A DNA stretch of 64,000 nucleotides from Nocardioides zhouii (GTDB lineage Bacteria; Actinomycetota; Actinomycetes; Propionibacteriales; Nocardioidaceae). The stretch covers positions 124,001 to 188,000 of the forward strand of contig NZ_SDWV01000010.1 of NCBI RefSeq assembly GCF_004137345.1, written 5' to 3'. Position 1 is the stretch's first letter, and each line of letters begins with the position of its first letter. Shown here piece after piece: positions 33,979 to 43,689 of the stretch. The translations under genes and the position numbers were made by a program. Under the pieces are notes generated by a model. It did not search any database, was not told where the DNA came from, and saw only the letters and a list, made by a program, of their open reading frames with translations.

Positions 33979-35814
33979 ATGACCCAGACCCTCGACCCAG
34001 CCACCGCCACAAGCACCCACCAGCCGAGCGACATCGCCACTGCCTGGCTCGATGCCTTCGAGGCAGCCCTCGCCGCACGCGACATCCCGGCAGCGTCGGC
34101 CATGTTCGCGACCGAGTCCTACTGGCGTGACCTCGTGTCCTTCAGCTGGAACATCACCACGGTCGAAGGCCCCGCGGGCGTCGGCGACCTGCTGACGAGC
34201 ACCCTCGACGGGACGGACCCGTCCGGGTTCGGGATCGACGAGCCCGCCGACGAGGCCGACGGCGTGGTGACGGCGTGGTTCCTCTTCGAGACCGGTATCG
34301 GTCGCGGCCGCGGCCTGCTCCGGCTGGTGGAGGAGGACAGCGAGCGCAAGGCGTTCACCTTCCTGACCACCCTCTACGAGCTCAAGGGCCACGAGGAGCC
34401 GCGCAACGAGCACCGCCCGCGCGGCGCCGAGCACGGCGCGGACAAGCAGCGCCAGACCTGGCTCGAGCGCCAGCAGGAGGAGGCCGAGACCCTGGGCAGC
34501 ACGACCCAGCCGTACGTCCTCGTGATCGGCGGCGGCCAGGGCGGGATCGCCCTCGGCGCGCGCCTGCGCCAGCTCGGGGTCCCGAGCCTGGTGATCGACA
34601 AGCACCCGCGACCCGGCGACCAGTGGCGCAACCGCTACAAGTCGCTCTGCCTCCACGACCCGGTCTGGTACGACCACCTGCCCTACCTGAAGTTCCCGGA
34701 CAACTGGCCGGTCTTCGCGCCCAAGGACAAGATCGGCGACTGGCTCGAGTCCTACACGAAGATCATGGAGGTGCCCTACTGGTCGAGCACGACGGCGACC
34801 AGCGCGTCGTACTCCGAAGAGACAGGGGAGTGGACGGTCGAGGTGGAGCGGGAGGGCAAGCCGCTGACCCTGCGCCCGACCCAGCTCGTCTTCGCGACCG
34901 GGATGTCCGGCAAGGCCAACGTCCCCGACGTGCCGGGGATGGACGTCTTCACGGGCGACCTGCACCACTCCTCGGCGCACCCGGGACCGGATGCCTACCG
35001 CGACAAGTTGGTCGTCGTCATCGGCAGCAACAACTCGGCCTTCGACATCTGCGGTGCGCTGTGGGAGAACGACGTCGACGTGACGATGGTGCAGCGCAGC
35101 TCGACGCACATCGTGAAGAGCGACAGCCTGATGGAGATCGGCCTCGGCGACCTCTACTCCGAGCGCGCCGTTGCCGCCGGCGTGACGACCGAGAAGGCCG
35201 ACCTGATCTTCGCGTCACTGCCCTACCGGATCCTGCACACCTTCCAGATCCCGGCCTACGAGGCGATGGCGGAGAAGGACAAGGACTTCTACGAGCGGCT
35301 CGAGGCGTCGGGCTTCGACCACGACTGGGGCGACGACGGGTCGGGGCTGTTCATGAAGTACCTGCGCCGCGGTTCGGGCTACTACATCGACGTCGGCGCT
35401 GCCGACCTCGTGGCGAACGGTGACGTGACGCTGGTCAACGGGCAGATCGACCACCTCACCGAGGACGCCGTCGTCCTCGCGGACGGGACCGAGCTGCCGG
35501 CGGACGTGGTGGTGTTCGCTACCGGCTACGGCTCCATGAACGGCTGGGTGTCGGACCTCATCGACCAGGACACCGCGGACCGGCTCGGCAAGGTGTGGGG
35601 GCTCGGCTCCGACACCACCAAGGACCCGGGCCCGTGGGAGGGCGAGCAGCGCAACATGTGGAAGCCGACGCAGATCGAGCACCTCTGGATGCACGGCGGC
35701 AACCTCCACCAGTCGCGCCACTACTCGCTCTACCTCGCCCTCCAGCTGAAGGCGCGGTTCGAGGGGATCGAGACACCGGTGTACGCCCTCCAGGAGGTGC
35801 ACCACACGTCCTGA
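33979..35814 (+). CDS. SnoaL-like domain fused to flavin-containing monooxygenase
   Basis: A 611-residue two-domain oxidoreductase. Residues about 15-140 are SnoaL/NTF2-like (WLDAFEAALAARDIPAASAMFA, with WRDLVSFSWNI). The rest is a class B flavin monooxygenase: FAD site VIGGGQGGIALGARL, an FMO-type motif around FTGDLHHSSAHPG, NADPH site VVVIGSNNSAFDICGAL and the later VVVFATGYGSMNGW. ATG 33979 has a GGAAGGAG ribosome-binding site. It may oxygenate a ketone, aldehyde or N/S compound; YUCCA-like and Baeyer-Villiger-like relatives are both possible. It is the likely target of the divergent GAF regulator. Confidence 0.87.
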   Translation: MTQTLDPATATSTHQPSDIATAWLDAFEAALAARDIPAASAMFATESYWRDLVSFSWNITTVEGPAGVGDLLTSTLDGTDPSGFGIDEPADEADGVVTAWFLFETGIGRGRGLLRLVEEDSERKAFTFLTTLYELKGHEEPRNEHRPRGAEHGADKQRQTWLERQQEEAETLGSTTQPYVLVIGGGQGGIALGARLRQLGVPSLVIDKHPRPGDQWRNRYKSLCLHDPVWYDHLPYLKFPDNWPVFAPKDKIGDWLESYTKIMEVPYWSSTTATSASYSEETGEWTVEVEREGKPLTLRPTQLVFATGMSGKANVPDVPGMDVFTGDLHHSSAHPGPDAYRDKLVVVIGSNNSAFDICGALWENDVDVTMVQRSSTHIVKSDSLMEIGLGDLYSERAVAAGVTTEKADLIFASLPYRILHTFQIPAYEAMAEKDKDFYERLEASGFDHDWGDDGSGLFMKYLRRGSGYYIDVGAADLVANGDVTLVNGQIDHLTEDAVVLADGTELPADVVVFATGYGSMNGWVSDLIDQDTADRLGKVWGLGSDTTKDPGPWEGEQRNMWKPTQIEHLWMHGGNLHQSRHYSLYLALQLKARFEGIETPVYALQEVHHTS

Positions 35815-35841
35815 CCGCGGCCCGATGGGGTCGGCTGCAGC

Positions 35842-37629
35842 TCAGTGGGTCGAGAGGACCTCGCGGGTGCTGACCCCGTCGGCGCGTACGCCCCGGAACA
35901 CGACGAGGGCCAGGACCGCGGCCACGACGGCGCAGCCGGCGGCGCCCCAGAAGACGGCGTGCTCCTGCGCGATGCCCGCGACGCGGAGCAGGTCGGAGAA
36001 CTCCTTGCACCTGCTCTTGCCGTCGCACACCTCCTGCACGGGAGGTACGGCCTTCTGCTCGGCGTAGTAGCGGCGCAGGCCGATCGTCGTGAGTGCCGAG
36101 ATGCCGATCAGCATGCCGACCATGCGTGACACGACGACGAAGGCCGTGGCCACGCCGTGGACGTCGTCGTCGGTGTGCGCGAGGAGGGCCGCGTTGACCG
36201 GTGCGAGGGCGAGGCCGAAGCCGAGTCCGCCCGTGATGAGCGCGAGGTTGGCGATCGGCTCCTCGATCGTGGTGAGCCCCCAGCGGGTCATCAGCACGAA
36301 ACCGGCCGCCGCCATCAGCATCCCGACCGCCGTGACGACCCCGGGGGAGAAGCGGCGGATCAGGAAGCCGCCCGCGACCGCACCCACCGGCAGCGCCAGC
36401 AGGAAGCGCACCAGCACCAGGGCGGCGGGCAGCTGGTCGTCGGGGTAGACGGTCGTCCGCGCGAAGAGCGGGATGTCGATGAGGGCGGCGATCAGCGCGG
36501 CGCCGACGAAGAAGCTGACCAGCAGCGCTCCCCAGGCCGGCGTACGCCGGAGGGCGCCGCGCGGCACGAGCGGGTTCTCGGCGCGGCGTACGTGCCAGGT
36601 GAAGGCGGCCGCCGCGAGGATCGCACCGAGGAGGTACCACCGGCCGCGGGGCGAGAAGACCTCGATCTTGGGATCGGCCGTGGCGAAGGCGAGGATCACG
36701 CCGCCCAGGGCGAGGGCCAGCAGCAGCGCGCCGACGAGGTCGGCCTCGACCAGCACGCGGACCCAGCCGCGCAGGTCGAGCACGGGCCGCGGACCGAACC
36801 AGCACCGCGCGACGAGCAGTACCAGGACGGCGACGGTGACGGCGCCGATCGGGGTCAGCCAACGTCCGTCCCCGGCGAACGGGATGAAGAGCTGGCCCCA
36901 CGTGAGGTCGCGCATGAGGCCGGAGGGCCGGAGGAACACGATGGCGCCGCCGGAGAAGGTGGCGAGCAGGAGCAGCACGCCAACGACGTCGACGTGCGGT
37001 CTGGAGGTTCGCTGAGCTCCGACGTCGGCCACCGGCGAACGCGGGGCCAGGGTGCGGATGGCCGCCGCGAGGACAAGCCCGACGGCGAGGTTGATCGCGA
37101 AGATCGCTCGCCAGTCGGAGACCGCGAGGACGGCCGCGCCGAAGAGCGGCCCGAGCACCGACCCGATCTCCTGCACCGCCGAGACGACCCCGAGCGGGAC
37201 GCCGCGGCGCTCGACGGGGTAGAGATCGGCGACGAGCGCGAGGGTGGCGGGCACCAGCCCGCCGCCGCCGACACCCTGGAGGAATCGGCCCGCCACGATG
37301 CTGGGCATGTCGTAGGCGAGGGTGGTGACGAGCGAGCCCACCGCGAAGAGCACCAGTGCCATCACGAGCACCGGCACCCGCCCGCGCAGGTCGGCGATCC
37401 GACCGATGAGCGGGAGCATCGCGACGTAGCCGAGCAGGAAGCCGCTGACGATCGGGGCAGCCCGCTGGAGCTGGTCGATCGGCACGCCGACGCCGGTCAT
37501 CATGTCGGGCAGCGCCAGCACCACGACGTACGTGTCAGCGGCGGCGAACGCGACGGCGACCGCCGCCAGTGCCAGTAGCAGGCGCGAGGTGCGCGTGACC
37601 GGCGCAGGGTCGGCCGCGGGCGCGCTCAC
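35842..37629 (-). CDS. MFS transporter, P55-like (lprG-linked)
   Basis: Large major-facilitator transporter of 595 residues with about fourteen membrane segments (DHA2 style). Motif A-like GRIADLRGRVPVLVMALVL occurs after helix 2 and the helix-5 stretch is Gly-rich (GVGGGGLVPATLALVADLYPVERRG). A cytosolic or periplasmic loop rich in basic residues lies mid-protein, and CDGKSRCKEF near the C terminus holds a cysteine pair in an external loop. The GTG start overlaps the stop of the LppX/LprG-family lipoprotein gene (GTGA). This lipoprotein-then-MFS order is that of mycobacterial lprG-Rv1410c, which exports triacylglycerides and affects drug tolerance; the role here is inferred. Confidence 0.85.
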   Translation of the reverse strand: MSAPAADPAPVTRTSRLLLALAAVAVAFAAADTYVVVLALPDMMTGVGVPIDQLQRAAPIVSGFLLGYVAMLPLIGRIADLRGRVPVLVMALVLFAVGSLVTTLAYDMPSIVAGRFLQGVGGGGLVPATLALVADLYPVERRGVPLGVVSAVQEIGSVLGPLFGAAVLAVSDWRAIFAINLAVGLVLAAAIRTLAPRSPVADVGAQRTSRPHVDVVGVLLLLATFSGGAIVFLRPSGLMRDLTWGQLFIPFAGDGRWLTPIGAVTVAVLVLLVARCWFGPRPVLDLRGWVRVLVEADLVGALLLALALGGVILAFATADPKIEVFSPRGRWYLLGAILAAAAFTWHVRRAENPLVPRGALRRTPAWGALLVSFFVGAALIAALIDIPLFARTTVYPDDQLPAALVLVRFLLALPVGAVAGGFLIRRFSPGVVTAVGMLMAAAGFVLMTRWGLTTIEEPIANLALITGGLGFGLALAPVNAALLAHTDDDVHGVATAFVVVSRMVGMLIGISALTTIGLRRYYAEQKAVPPVQEVCDGKSRCKEFSDLLRVAGIAQEHAVFWGAAGCAVVAAVLALVVFRGVRADGVSTREVLSTH

Positions 37630-38348
37630 GGCGCGGTGATGTCCAACTCGGTGCCGTAGTCGGCGAACTCCACGGTGTAGGTCATCGGGTCGGTGTGAGG
37701 GTAGAAGACGCCCGTCATGGTGGCCTTGGTCAGCTCGCCGTCGTCGTTGACCTGCCACTCGACGTCGAACGAGTCACCGGAGGACGACGGGATGATCGCG
37801 TCCATCGCGTCGCCGGGCACGGTCCCCGAGTACGTGGTGAGGATCTCGGAGTTGTCCGCGCCGCCGCGCACGCTCTCGCCCGCCTCGGGGTCCTCGGTGA
37901 GCTTGAGCAGGCCCGGGAAACCGTCGGCGCCGACGAGCGAGGAGGGGTCGGGGGCGCCGTACTCCTTCGGGTTGACCTTGTCCCACGCACCGTTGGTGAA
38001 CGGCAGCTGGGCGTAGACCTTGCCGTCCACGGCGATGACCGGGACGTCCACGGTCTGTCCGGCGAAGACGACGGAGATCGACCCGTCGAAGGCCGGTGCC
38101 TTGATCAGCGTGCCGGCGGCCTTGGCGATCCCGGAGACACCCTCGGGCAGCTGGTCCGCGGTCAGCGTGAGCTGGACGCCGCTGGTCTCGGTGAGCTTGC
38201 TCGAGGCCTCGGCGAGCACCTCGCCGGGGGCCTTGGCCTCCGAAGCGGCAGGCCCGTCGTCCGAGCAGGCGGCGAGGGCGGGCACGGCGAGGAGCGCGCC
38301 CGTCAGGGCAGCGACGAGGCGGCGGGAGGTCCGCTGGCGAGCGAGCAT
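37626..38348 (-). CDS. lprG: LppX/LprAFG-family lipoprotein
   Basis: Cell-envelope lipoprotein of 240 residues with a signal peptide and lipobox LAAC. The mature protein fits the LppX_LprAFG family, which forms a half-barrel cradle for lipids: TSGVQLTLTADQLPEGVSGIAKAAGTL, FDGSISVVFAGQTVDVPVIAVDGKVYAQLPF, and a C-terminal VEFADYGTELDITAP, the typical ending. In mycobacteria LprG hands triacylglycerides or lipoglycans to the envelope together with the P55 pump. Its stop overlaps the MFS gene start, and parC ends only 4 bp upstream, so parC, lprG and the MFS gene are probably one transcript. Symbol by synteny. Confidence 0.85.
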   Translation of the reverse strand: MLARQRTSRRLVAALTGALLAVPALAACSDDGPAASEAKAPGEVLAEASSKLTETSGVQLTLTADQLPEGVSGIAKAAGTLIKAPAFDGSISVVFAGQTVDVPVIAVDGKVYAQLPFTNGAWDKVNPKEYGAPDPSSLVGADGFPGLLKLTEDPEAGESVRGGADNSEILTTYSGTVPGDAMDAIIPSSSGDSFDVEWQVNDDGELTKATMTGVFYPHTDPMTYTVEFADYGTELDITAP

Positions 38349-38352
38349 GGGG

Positions 38353-40839
38353 TCAGCCTTCCACAGGGTCGGGTGCGCGGCCGGCGACCTGGGTCGCGAC
38401 GGGGGAGGCGATCGCAGCGATCGGCTGCGGTGCGGGCATGCCGGAGCCGTCGCGCCGGCCGTCGGCCGCGGGCAGGTCGACGGGGGCACCGCTCGCCGCC
38501 GCTGCCCGGGCGGGCGCCGGTCCGGCCCAGGCAGCGACGAGGATGTCCTCACCCTTGAGGAAGCGGTGGCTGCGCACCCCGCCAGTGGCACGTCCCTTGC
38601 CGGGGTACTCCGAGAAGGGCGTGACCTTGACGGCACCGGCCTCGGTGCCGGGCAGGGCCGTCGACGAGCCGGACGCGGTGACGACGACGGCGTCGGCGGG
38701 GTCGAAGGCGCCGAAGAAGGCGACCTGCTGACCTGCGCCGAGCTTGATGCCGGCCATACCGCCACCGGACCGGCCCTGGGCTCGGACGCCCGAGGCGGGG
38801 AAGTGGAGGAGTTGGGCGTCGGTCGAGATGAAGCAGAGCTCCTCCTCGCCGGTCACGAGCTCGACGGCGCCGACGACCTCGTCACCGTCCCTGAGGCCGA
38901 TGACCTCCCACTCGTCGCGAGCGAGCACCTCGGGGTTGACCCGCTTGACGATCCCGTCGCGGGTGCCGAGGGCGAGGCCCGGCCCCTCGGTCGCGAGCGA
39001 CGTCAGCGCGAGCGCACGCTCGCCGGCGTCGAGGGAGAGGATCTCGCTGAGCGGCAGGCCGCCCTGGAGGTTGGGGTCGTTGGCGGAGTCGGGCAGCTCG
39101 GGCATGTCCAGCACGCCCACCTTGAGCAGCCGTCCGCGGCTCGTGAGCACGCCGACCTCGCCGCGGGCCGTCGTCTGTACGGCGCTCGTCACCACGTCGT
39201 GGTTGGCGCGGCCCTCGCCCTGTCCGGGCGCGGCCGCGGACGTCGTACGCGCGAGCAGGCCGCTGGACGACAGGAGCGCGAAGCAGGGGTCGTCGGCCAC
39301 CTCGAGCGGGGTCGCGGAGGCCGCGGTGACGGTCGTGCCGGCGGAGGCCAGCAGCACCGTGCGGCGCGGGGTGCCGTGCTCCTTGGCGACCTCGGTGAGC
39401 TCGTCGGAGACGACCTTCCGCAGCAGCTTCTCGTCGCCGAGGATCGCGTCGAGGTACTCGATCGTGCGCTCGAGCTCCTCCTTCTCCTTGTCGAGCTCCA
39501 GCTTGGAGAACTTCGTCAGGCGGCGCAGCGGCATGTCGAGGATGTAGTCGGCCTGAGCGTCCGAGAGCTCGAAGACCGAGATCAGGCGCTCCTTGGCCGC
39601 GGCAGCGTTGTCGGAGGAGCGGATGACCTGGATGACCTCGTCGATGTCGAGGATCGCGATCAGCAGCCCGTCGACGAGGTGCAGCCGGTCGGCGGCCTTG
39701 GCGCGGCGGTGGGAGGAGCGCCGGCGTACGACGTCGAAGCGGTGGCCGAGGAAGACGTCGAGCATCTCCCTGAGGCCGAGCGTGCGCGGCTGGCCGTCGA
39801 CCAGCGCGACCGCGTTGATGCCGAAAGTGTCCTCCAGCGCCGTCTGCCGGTAGAGCTGCTCGAGGATCGCCTCGGGCACGAAGCCGTTCTTGATCTCGAC
39901 GACGAGGCGCAGGCCCTGGTGGCGGTCGCCGAGCTGCTTGATGTCGGCGATGCCCTGGAGCTTCTTGGCGAGCACCAGCTTCTTGATCTGCTCGACGACG
40001 CGCTCCTCGCCGACGCCGTAGGGCAGCTCGGTGACGACGATGCCCTTGCGCCGGGGCGTCACGGACTCGATCCGCGCGGTCGCGCGCATCCGGAACGTGC
40101 CGCGGCCCGACTCGTACGCGTCGCGGATCCCGTCGAGGCCGACGATCTTGCCGCCGGTCGGCAGGTCGGGACCCGGGATGAACCGCATCAGGTCGTCGAG
40201 CGTGGCCTTCGGGTGGGTCACGAGGTGCTTGAGTGCCTGTACGACCTCGATGAGGTTGTGTGGGGCGATGTTGGTCGCCATGCCGACGGCGATGCCGGCG
40301 GCGCCGTTGACGAGCAGGTGGGGGATGGCTGCAGGCAGGACGACCGGCTCCGTCTCGCGGGAGTCGTAGTTGGGCTTGAAGTCGACCGTGTCCTCGTGGA
40401 TGGACGCCGTCATGGCGACGGCCGCCGGCGCCATCCGGCACTCGGTGTAGCGCATCGCGGCCGGCGGGTCGTCGGGCGAGCCGAAGTTGCCGTGGCCGTC
40501 GATGGTGGGCAGCCGCATCGACCAGTGCTGCGCCATCCGGACGAGGGCGTCGTAGATCGCGCCGTCGCCGTGCGGGTGCAACCGGCCCATCACCTCACCG
40601 ACGACGCGCGCGCTCTTGACGTGGCCGCGGTCGGGCCGCAGCGACATGTCGTCCATCGTGTAGAGGATCCGGCGCTGCACCGGCTTGAGGCCGTCGCGCG
40701 CGTCGGGCAGCGCCCGGGAGTAGATGACGGAGTAGGCGTACTCGAGGAACGAGGTCTGCATCTCGTCGCGGATGTCGGTGTCGAGGATGTGCTCCTCGAA
40801 GTCGTCCGGGACGGGTTCCTTCGTCGTACGTCGAGCCAT
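38353..40839 (-). CDS. parC: type II topoisomerase subunit A (ParC / second GyrA)
   Basis: Breakage-reunion subunit of a type II topoisomerase, 828 residues. The winged-helix domain follows [24 protein letters not shown]; the active-site tyrosine is Tyr131 in [10 protein letters not shown]. The coiled-coil tower (about 340-480) precedes a C-terminal beta-pinwheel domain with repeated [11 protein letters not shown] and [15 protein letters not shown] blades. Together with parE it should form topoisomerase IV or a second gyrase, as for Streptomyces SCO5836. A gyrA-like GyrA box is not evident, which favours decatenation over supercoiling. ATG 40839 is chosen; ATG 40848 adds three residues. Confidence 0.92.
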   Translation of the reverse strand: MARRTTKEPVPDDFEEHILDTDIRDEMQTSFLEYAYSVIYSRALPDARDGLKPVQRRILYTMDDMSLRPDRGHVKSARVVGEVMGRLHPHGDGAIYDALVRMAQHWSMRLPTIDGHGNFGSPDDPPAAMRYTECRMAPAAVAMTASIHEDTVDFKPNYDSRETEPVVLPAAIPHLLVNGAAGIAVGMATNIAPHNLIEVVQALKHLVTHPKATLDDLMRFIPGPDLPTGGKIVGLDGIRDAYESGRGTFRMRATARIESVTPRRKGIVVTELPYGVGEERVVEQIKKLVLAKKLQGIADIKQLGDRHQGLRLVVEIKNGFVPEAILEQLYRQTALEDTFGINAVALVDGQPRTLGLREMLDVFLGHRFDVVRRRSSHRRAKAADRLHLVDGLLIAILDIDEVIQVIRSSDNAAAAKERLISVFELSDAQADYILDMPLRRLTKFSKLELDKEKEELERTIEYLDAILGDEKLLRKVVSDELTEVAKEHGTPRRTVLLASAGTTVTAASATPLEVADDPCFALLSSSGLLARTTSAAAPGQGEGRANHDVVTSAVQTTARGEVGVLTSRGRLLKVGVLDMPELPDSANDPNLQGGLPLSEILSLDAGERALALTSLATEGPGLALGTRDGIVKRVNPEVLARDEWEVIGLRDGDEVVGAVELVTGEEELCFISTDAQLLHFPASGVRAQGRSGGGMAGIKLGAGQQVAFFGAFDPADAVVVTASGSSTALPGTEAGAVKVTPFSEYPGKGRATGGVRSHRFLKGEDILVAAWAGPAPARAAAASGAPVDLPAADGRRDGSGMPAPQPIAAIASPVATQVAGRAPDPVEG

Positions 40840-40942
40840 GAGCGCCATTCTCCCCGGTGCCCGGGCTCCGCGGGTCGGGGGCTCGCCGGTAAGGACGGAC
40901 GGATGGCGCGTGGGACTGCTCCGGGGCCGATAGATTGGCTCC

Positions 40943-43651
40943 GTGACCGATGTCGAGGCCGAGCAGGCGCAGCCGCCCCGCCATTGGGAGGCGGACGTGC
41001 TGCTGCGCGACGGGCGGACGGCGCACATCCGGCCGATGCAGCCGGAGGACCGCGAGCTGCTGGTCGACTTCTACGGCCGGGTCTCCGACCAGTCGAAGTA
41101 CTACCGGTTCTTCTCGCCGATGCCCGAGCTGTCGGACCGCGACCTCGACCGGTTCACCCAGGTCGACCATCGCGACCGTGTCGCACTGATCCTGCTGGTC
41201 GCCGGGCACATGATCGCAGTGGGCCGCTACGACACGATCCGTCCGGGCTACGCCGAGGTGGCGTTCCTCGTCGAGGACAAGCACCAGGGCCGCGGGATCG
41301 GGCAGCTGCTGCTCGAGCACCTGGCGCAGGCCGGACGCGAGCGCGGCGTCGAGGAGTTCGTCGCCGAGGTGCTGCCGGACAACCAGGCGATGATCCACAC
41401 CTTCCGCGACGCCGGGTACAAGGTGAAGAGCGCCTTCGAGGACGGCGTGATGGAGCTGGTCTTCCGGATCGACCCGACTGACACGGCCATCGGCGTGATG
41501 GAGCAGCGCGAGCACCGGGCGGAGTACGCCTCGATCGAGCGCTTCTTCTCGCCGAAGTCGGTCGCGATCATCGGCGCCAGCCGCCGCCAGGACACGATCG
41601 GCCGGGCCCTCGTACGCCACATGGTGCTCGGCAACTTCGCCGGCCGCATCCACGTGGTCAACCCCAGCGCCGACTCCGTCGCAGGCATGCCCGCGTGGAA
41701 GACGGTCGCCGAGATCCCCGGCGACGTCGACGTGGCGATCGTCGCGGTCCCGGCCGAGGCCGTGCAGGACGTCGTGCTCGACTGCGCTGCCAAGGGCGTC
41801 CACGGCCTCGTGGTCATCTCGTCGGGCTTCGCCGAGACGGGCGAGGAGGGCCGGATGCGGCAGCGTCGCCTCGTCGGCCTCTCACGGTCGTACGGGCTGC
41901 GCCTGATCGGCCCCAACGCGCTCGGGATCATCAACACCGACCCCGATGTCTCGCTCAACGCGTCCCTCTCGTCGGTGATGCCGCCGCGCGGCCGCGCCGG
42001 CTTCTTCTGCCAGTCCGGCGCGCTCGGCTCGGCGATCCTGGAGAAGGTGCAGAACCGCGGCCTCGGCCTGACGACGTTCGTCAGTGCGGGCAACCGTGCC
42101 GACGTCTCCGGCAACGACCTCCTGCAGTACTGGGAGGAGGACGACGCCACCGAGGTCGTGCTGCTCTACCTCGAGTCCATCGGCAACCCGCGCAAGTTCT
42201 CCCGCGTCGCCCGTCGCGTCAGCCGCCGCAAGCCGATCGTCGCGGTGCGCTCGGGGCGCAGCTCGCAGGGCGTGCCGATGGGTCACGCGGTGCGCAAGAT
42301 CGCCGCGCCCGCGCAGGCGGTCGACGCGATGTTCCGCCAGGCCGGGATCATCCAGGTCGAGTCGCTGGAGGAGATGTTCGACGTCGCCCAGCTGCTCGCC
42401 CACCAGCCGCTCCCTCGCGGACGCCGGGTCGCGATCGTCGGCAACTCCGACGCGCTCGGGCTCCTCGCCGCCGATGCCGCCAACTCCGTCGGGCTGGTCG
42501 TCAACAAGCAGGTCCCGCTGGGCGCGGACGCCACGGCCGAGGACTTCGAAGACGCCCTCGACGGCGCGATCGACGACGAGGAGGTCGACGCGGTCGTCGC
42601 GATCTTCATCCCGCCGCTCAACGTCGCCGGCGCGCGCGAGGACGTCGCCAACGTGCTGGCCGCGGTCGGCGAGCAGTCCGACAAACCGATCGTCTCCACC
42701 TTCCTCGGCACCGAGGGCGTCCCGGAGCTGCTGCGGGTGCCCGACGTCGCCGGGTCGTCGGCGGGCCGCGGGTCCGTGCCGTCGTACCCCGCCGTCGAGG
42801 CCGCTGTACGAGCGCTCGCGCACGTCGTCGAGTACGCCGTGTGGCTGCGGGTCCCGCAGTCGACCTTCACCGACCTCGTCCCTGCCGACCTCGACGCCGC
42901 ACGCCACCTCGTCAACGAGGTCCTGATGAATCACCCGGAGGGCCGCGACCTCGACTTCGAGGAGCAGCACGTGCTGCTGCGCGCCTACGGCATCGACCTC
43001 TGGGACACGTACGCCGTCCAGACCCTCGACGAGGCGACGACCGCGGGGGAGAGGCTCGGCTGGGACGTCGTGCTCAAGGCGACCGCCGAGCACCTCCGCG
43101 ACCGTCCGGACCTCGCCCACGTCTGGCGCAACATCGACGACGCGGACGACATGGCCGGCGCCTGGCGCTCGCTCAACGAGCTCATCACCGACCCCGAGCG
43201 GGCGGGATTCGTGGTGCAGCGCAACGCGCCGCCGGGTGTCCCGATCACGATCGCGACGATGGAGGACCCGCTCTTCGGGCCCGTGCTGTCGTTCGGGATC
43301 GGCGGCCCGCTCACCGAGCTGCTGGGGGACCGGTCCTACCGGATCCCGCCGCTGGCGGACCACGACGCCCAGGACATGGTGCGCGAGATCAAGGCGTCGC
43401 CGCTGCTCTTCGGCTACCGCGGCAGCGAGATCGTCGACGTCGAGGAGATCGAGCGGTTGGTGCGCCAGGTGGCGCAGCTCCAGCACGACCTGCCGCAGGT
43501 GCGGGCGCTGCAGCTGCCGCTGGTGCTCGCCGGCGCCGCGGGCGCGACCGTCCTCGGCGCCAGCGTGCGCGTCGAGCCGGTGAAGGATCCTCGGTCGGAC
43601 TGGTTCGTACGTCGGCTCAGCACGATGCCGGGCGACACGATCCCCGACTGA
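40943..43651 (+). CDS. GNAT domain fused to ADP-forming acyl-CoA synthetase-like protein
   Basis: A 902-residue multi-domain protein related to Pat/PatZ lysine acetyltransferases. Residues 1 to about 175 are a GNAT domain with the acetyl-CoA loop EDKHQGRGIGQLLLEHL. Then come the CoA-binding Rossmann part (about 195-335, SVAIIGASRRQDTIGRALV), the succinyl-CoA synthetase-like ligase part, and a C-terminal ATP-grasp-like domain (about 680-890). The domain order (GNAT first) is the actinobacterial type, inverse to PatZ. Such proteins acetylate acyl-CoA synthetases and control them. TAGATT (40931-40936) ends 6 nt before GTG 40943: a leaderless start. Confidence 0.88.
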   Translation: MTDVEAEQAQPPRHWEADVLLRDGRTAHIRPMQPEDRELLVDFYGRVSDQSKYYRFFSPMPELSDRDLDRFTQVDHRDRVALILLVAGHMIAVGRYDTIRPGYAEVAFLVEDKHQGRGIGQLLLEHLAQAGRERGVEEFVAEVLPDNQAMIHTFRDAGYKVKSAFEDGVMELVFRIDPTDTAIGVMEQREHRAEYASIERFFSPKSVAIIGASRRQDTIGRALVRHMVLGNFAGRIHVVNPSADSVAGMPAWKTVAEIPGDVDVAIVAVPAEAVQDVVLDCAAKGVHGLVVISSGFAETGEEGRMRQRRLVGLSRSYGLRLIGPNALGIINTDPDVSLNASLSSVMPPRGRAGFFCQSGALGSAILEKVQNRGLGLTTFVSAGNRADVSGNDLLQYWEEDDATEVVLLYLESIGNPRKFSRVARRVSRRKPIVAVRSGRSSQGVPMGHAVRKIAAPAQAVDAMFRQAGIIQVESLEEMFDVAQLLAHQPLPRGRRVAIVGNSDALGLLAADAANSVGLVVNKQVPLGADATAEDFEDALDGAIDDEEVDAVVAIFIPPLNVAGAREDVANVLAAVGEQSDKPIVSTFLGTEGVPELLRVPDVAGSSAGRGSVPSYPAVEAAVRALAHVVEYAVWLRVPQSTFTDLVPADLDAARHLVNEVLMNHPEGRDLDFEEQHVLLRAYGIDLWDTYAVQTLDEATTAGERLGWDVVLKATAEHLRDRPDLAHVWRNIDDADDMAGAWRSLNELITDPERAGFVVQRNAPPGVPITIATMEDPLFGPVLSFGIGGPLTELLGDRSYRIPPLADHDAQDMVREIKASPLLFGYRGSEIVDVEEIERLVRQVAQLQHDLPQVRALQLPLVLAGAAGATVLGASVRVEPVKDPRSDWFVRRLSTMPGDTIPD

Positions 43652-43689
43652 CCGGAGACCGCCGCGGTCGCGCGTGACAGACTGGGCGC

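Noticed and set aside
38020..41481. 1,153-codon plus-strand open frame across parC
   Set aside because: The parC reading on the minus strand has complete topoisomerase motifs; the opposite frame shows no family match and starts inside lprG.
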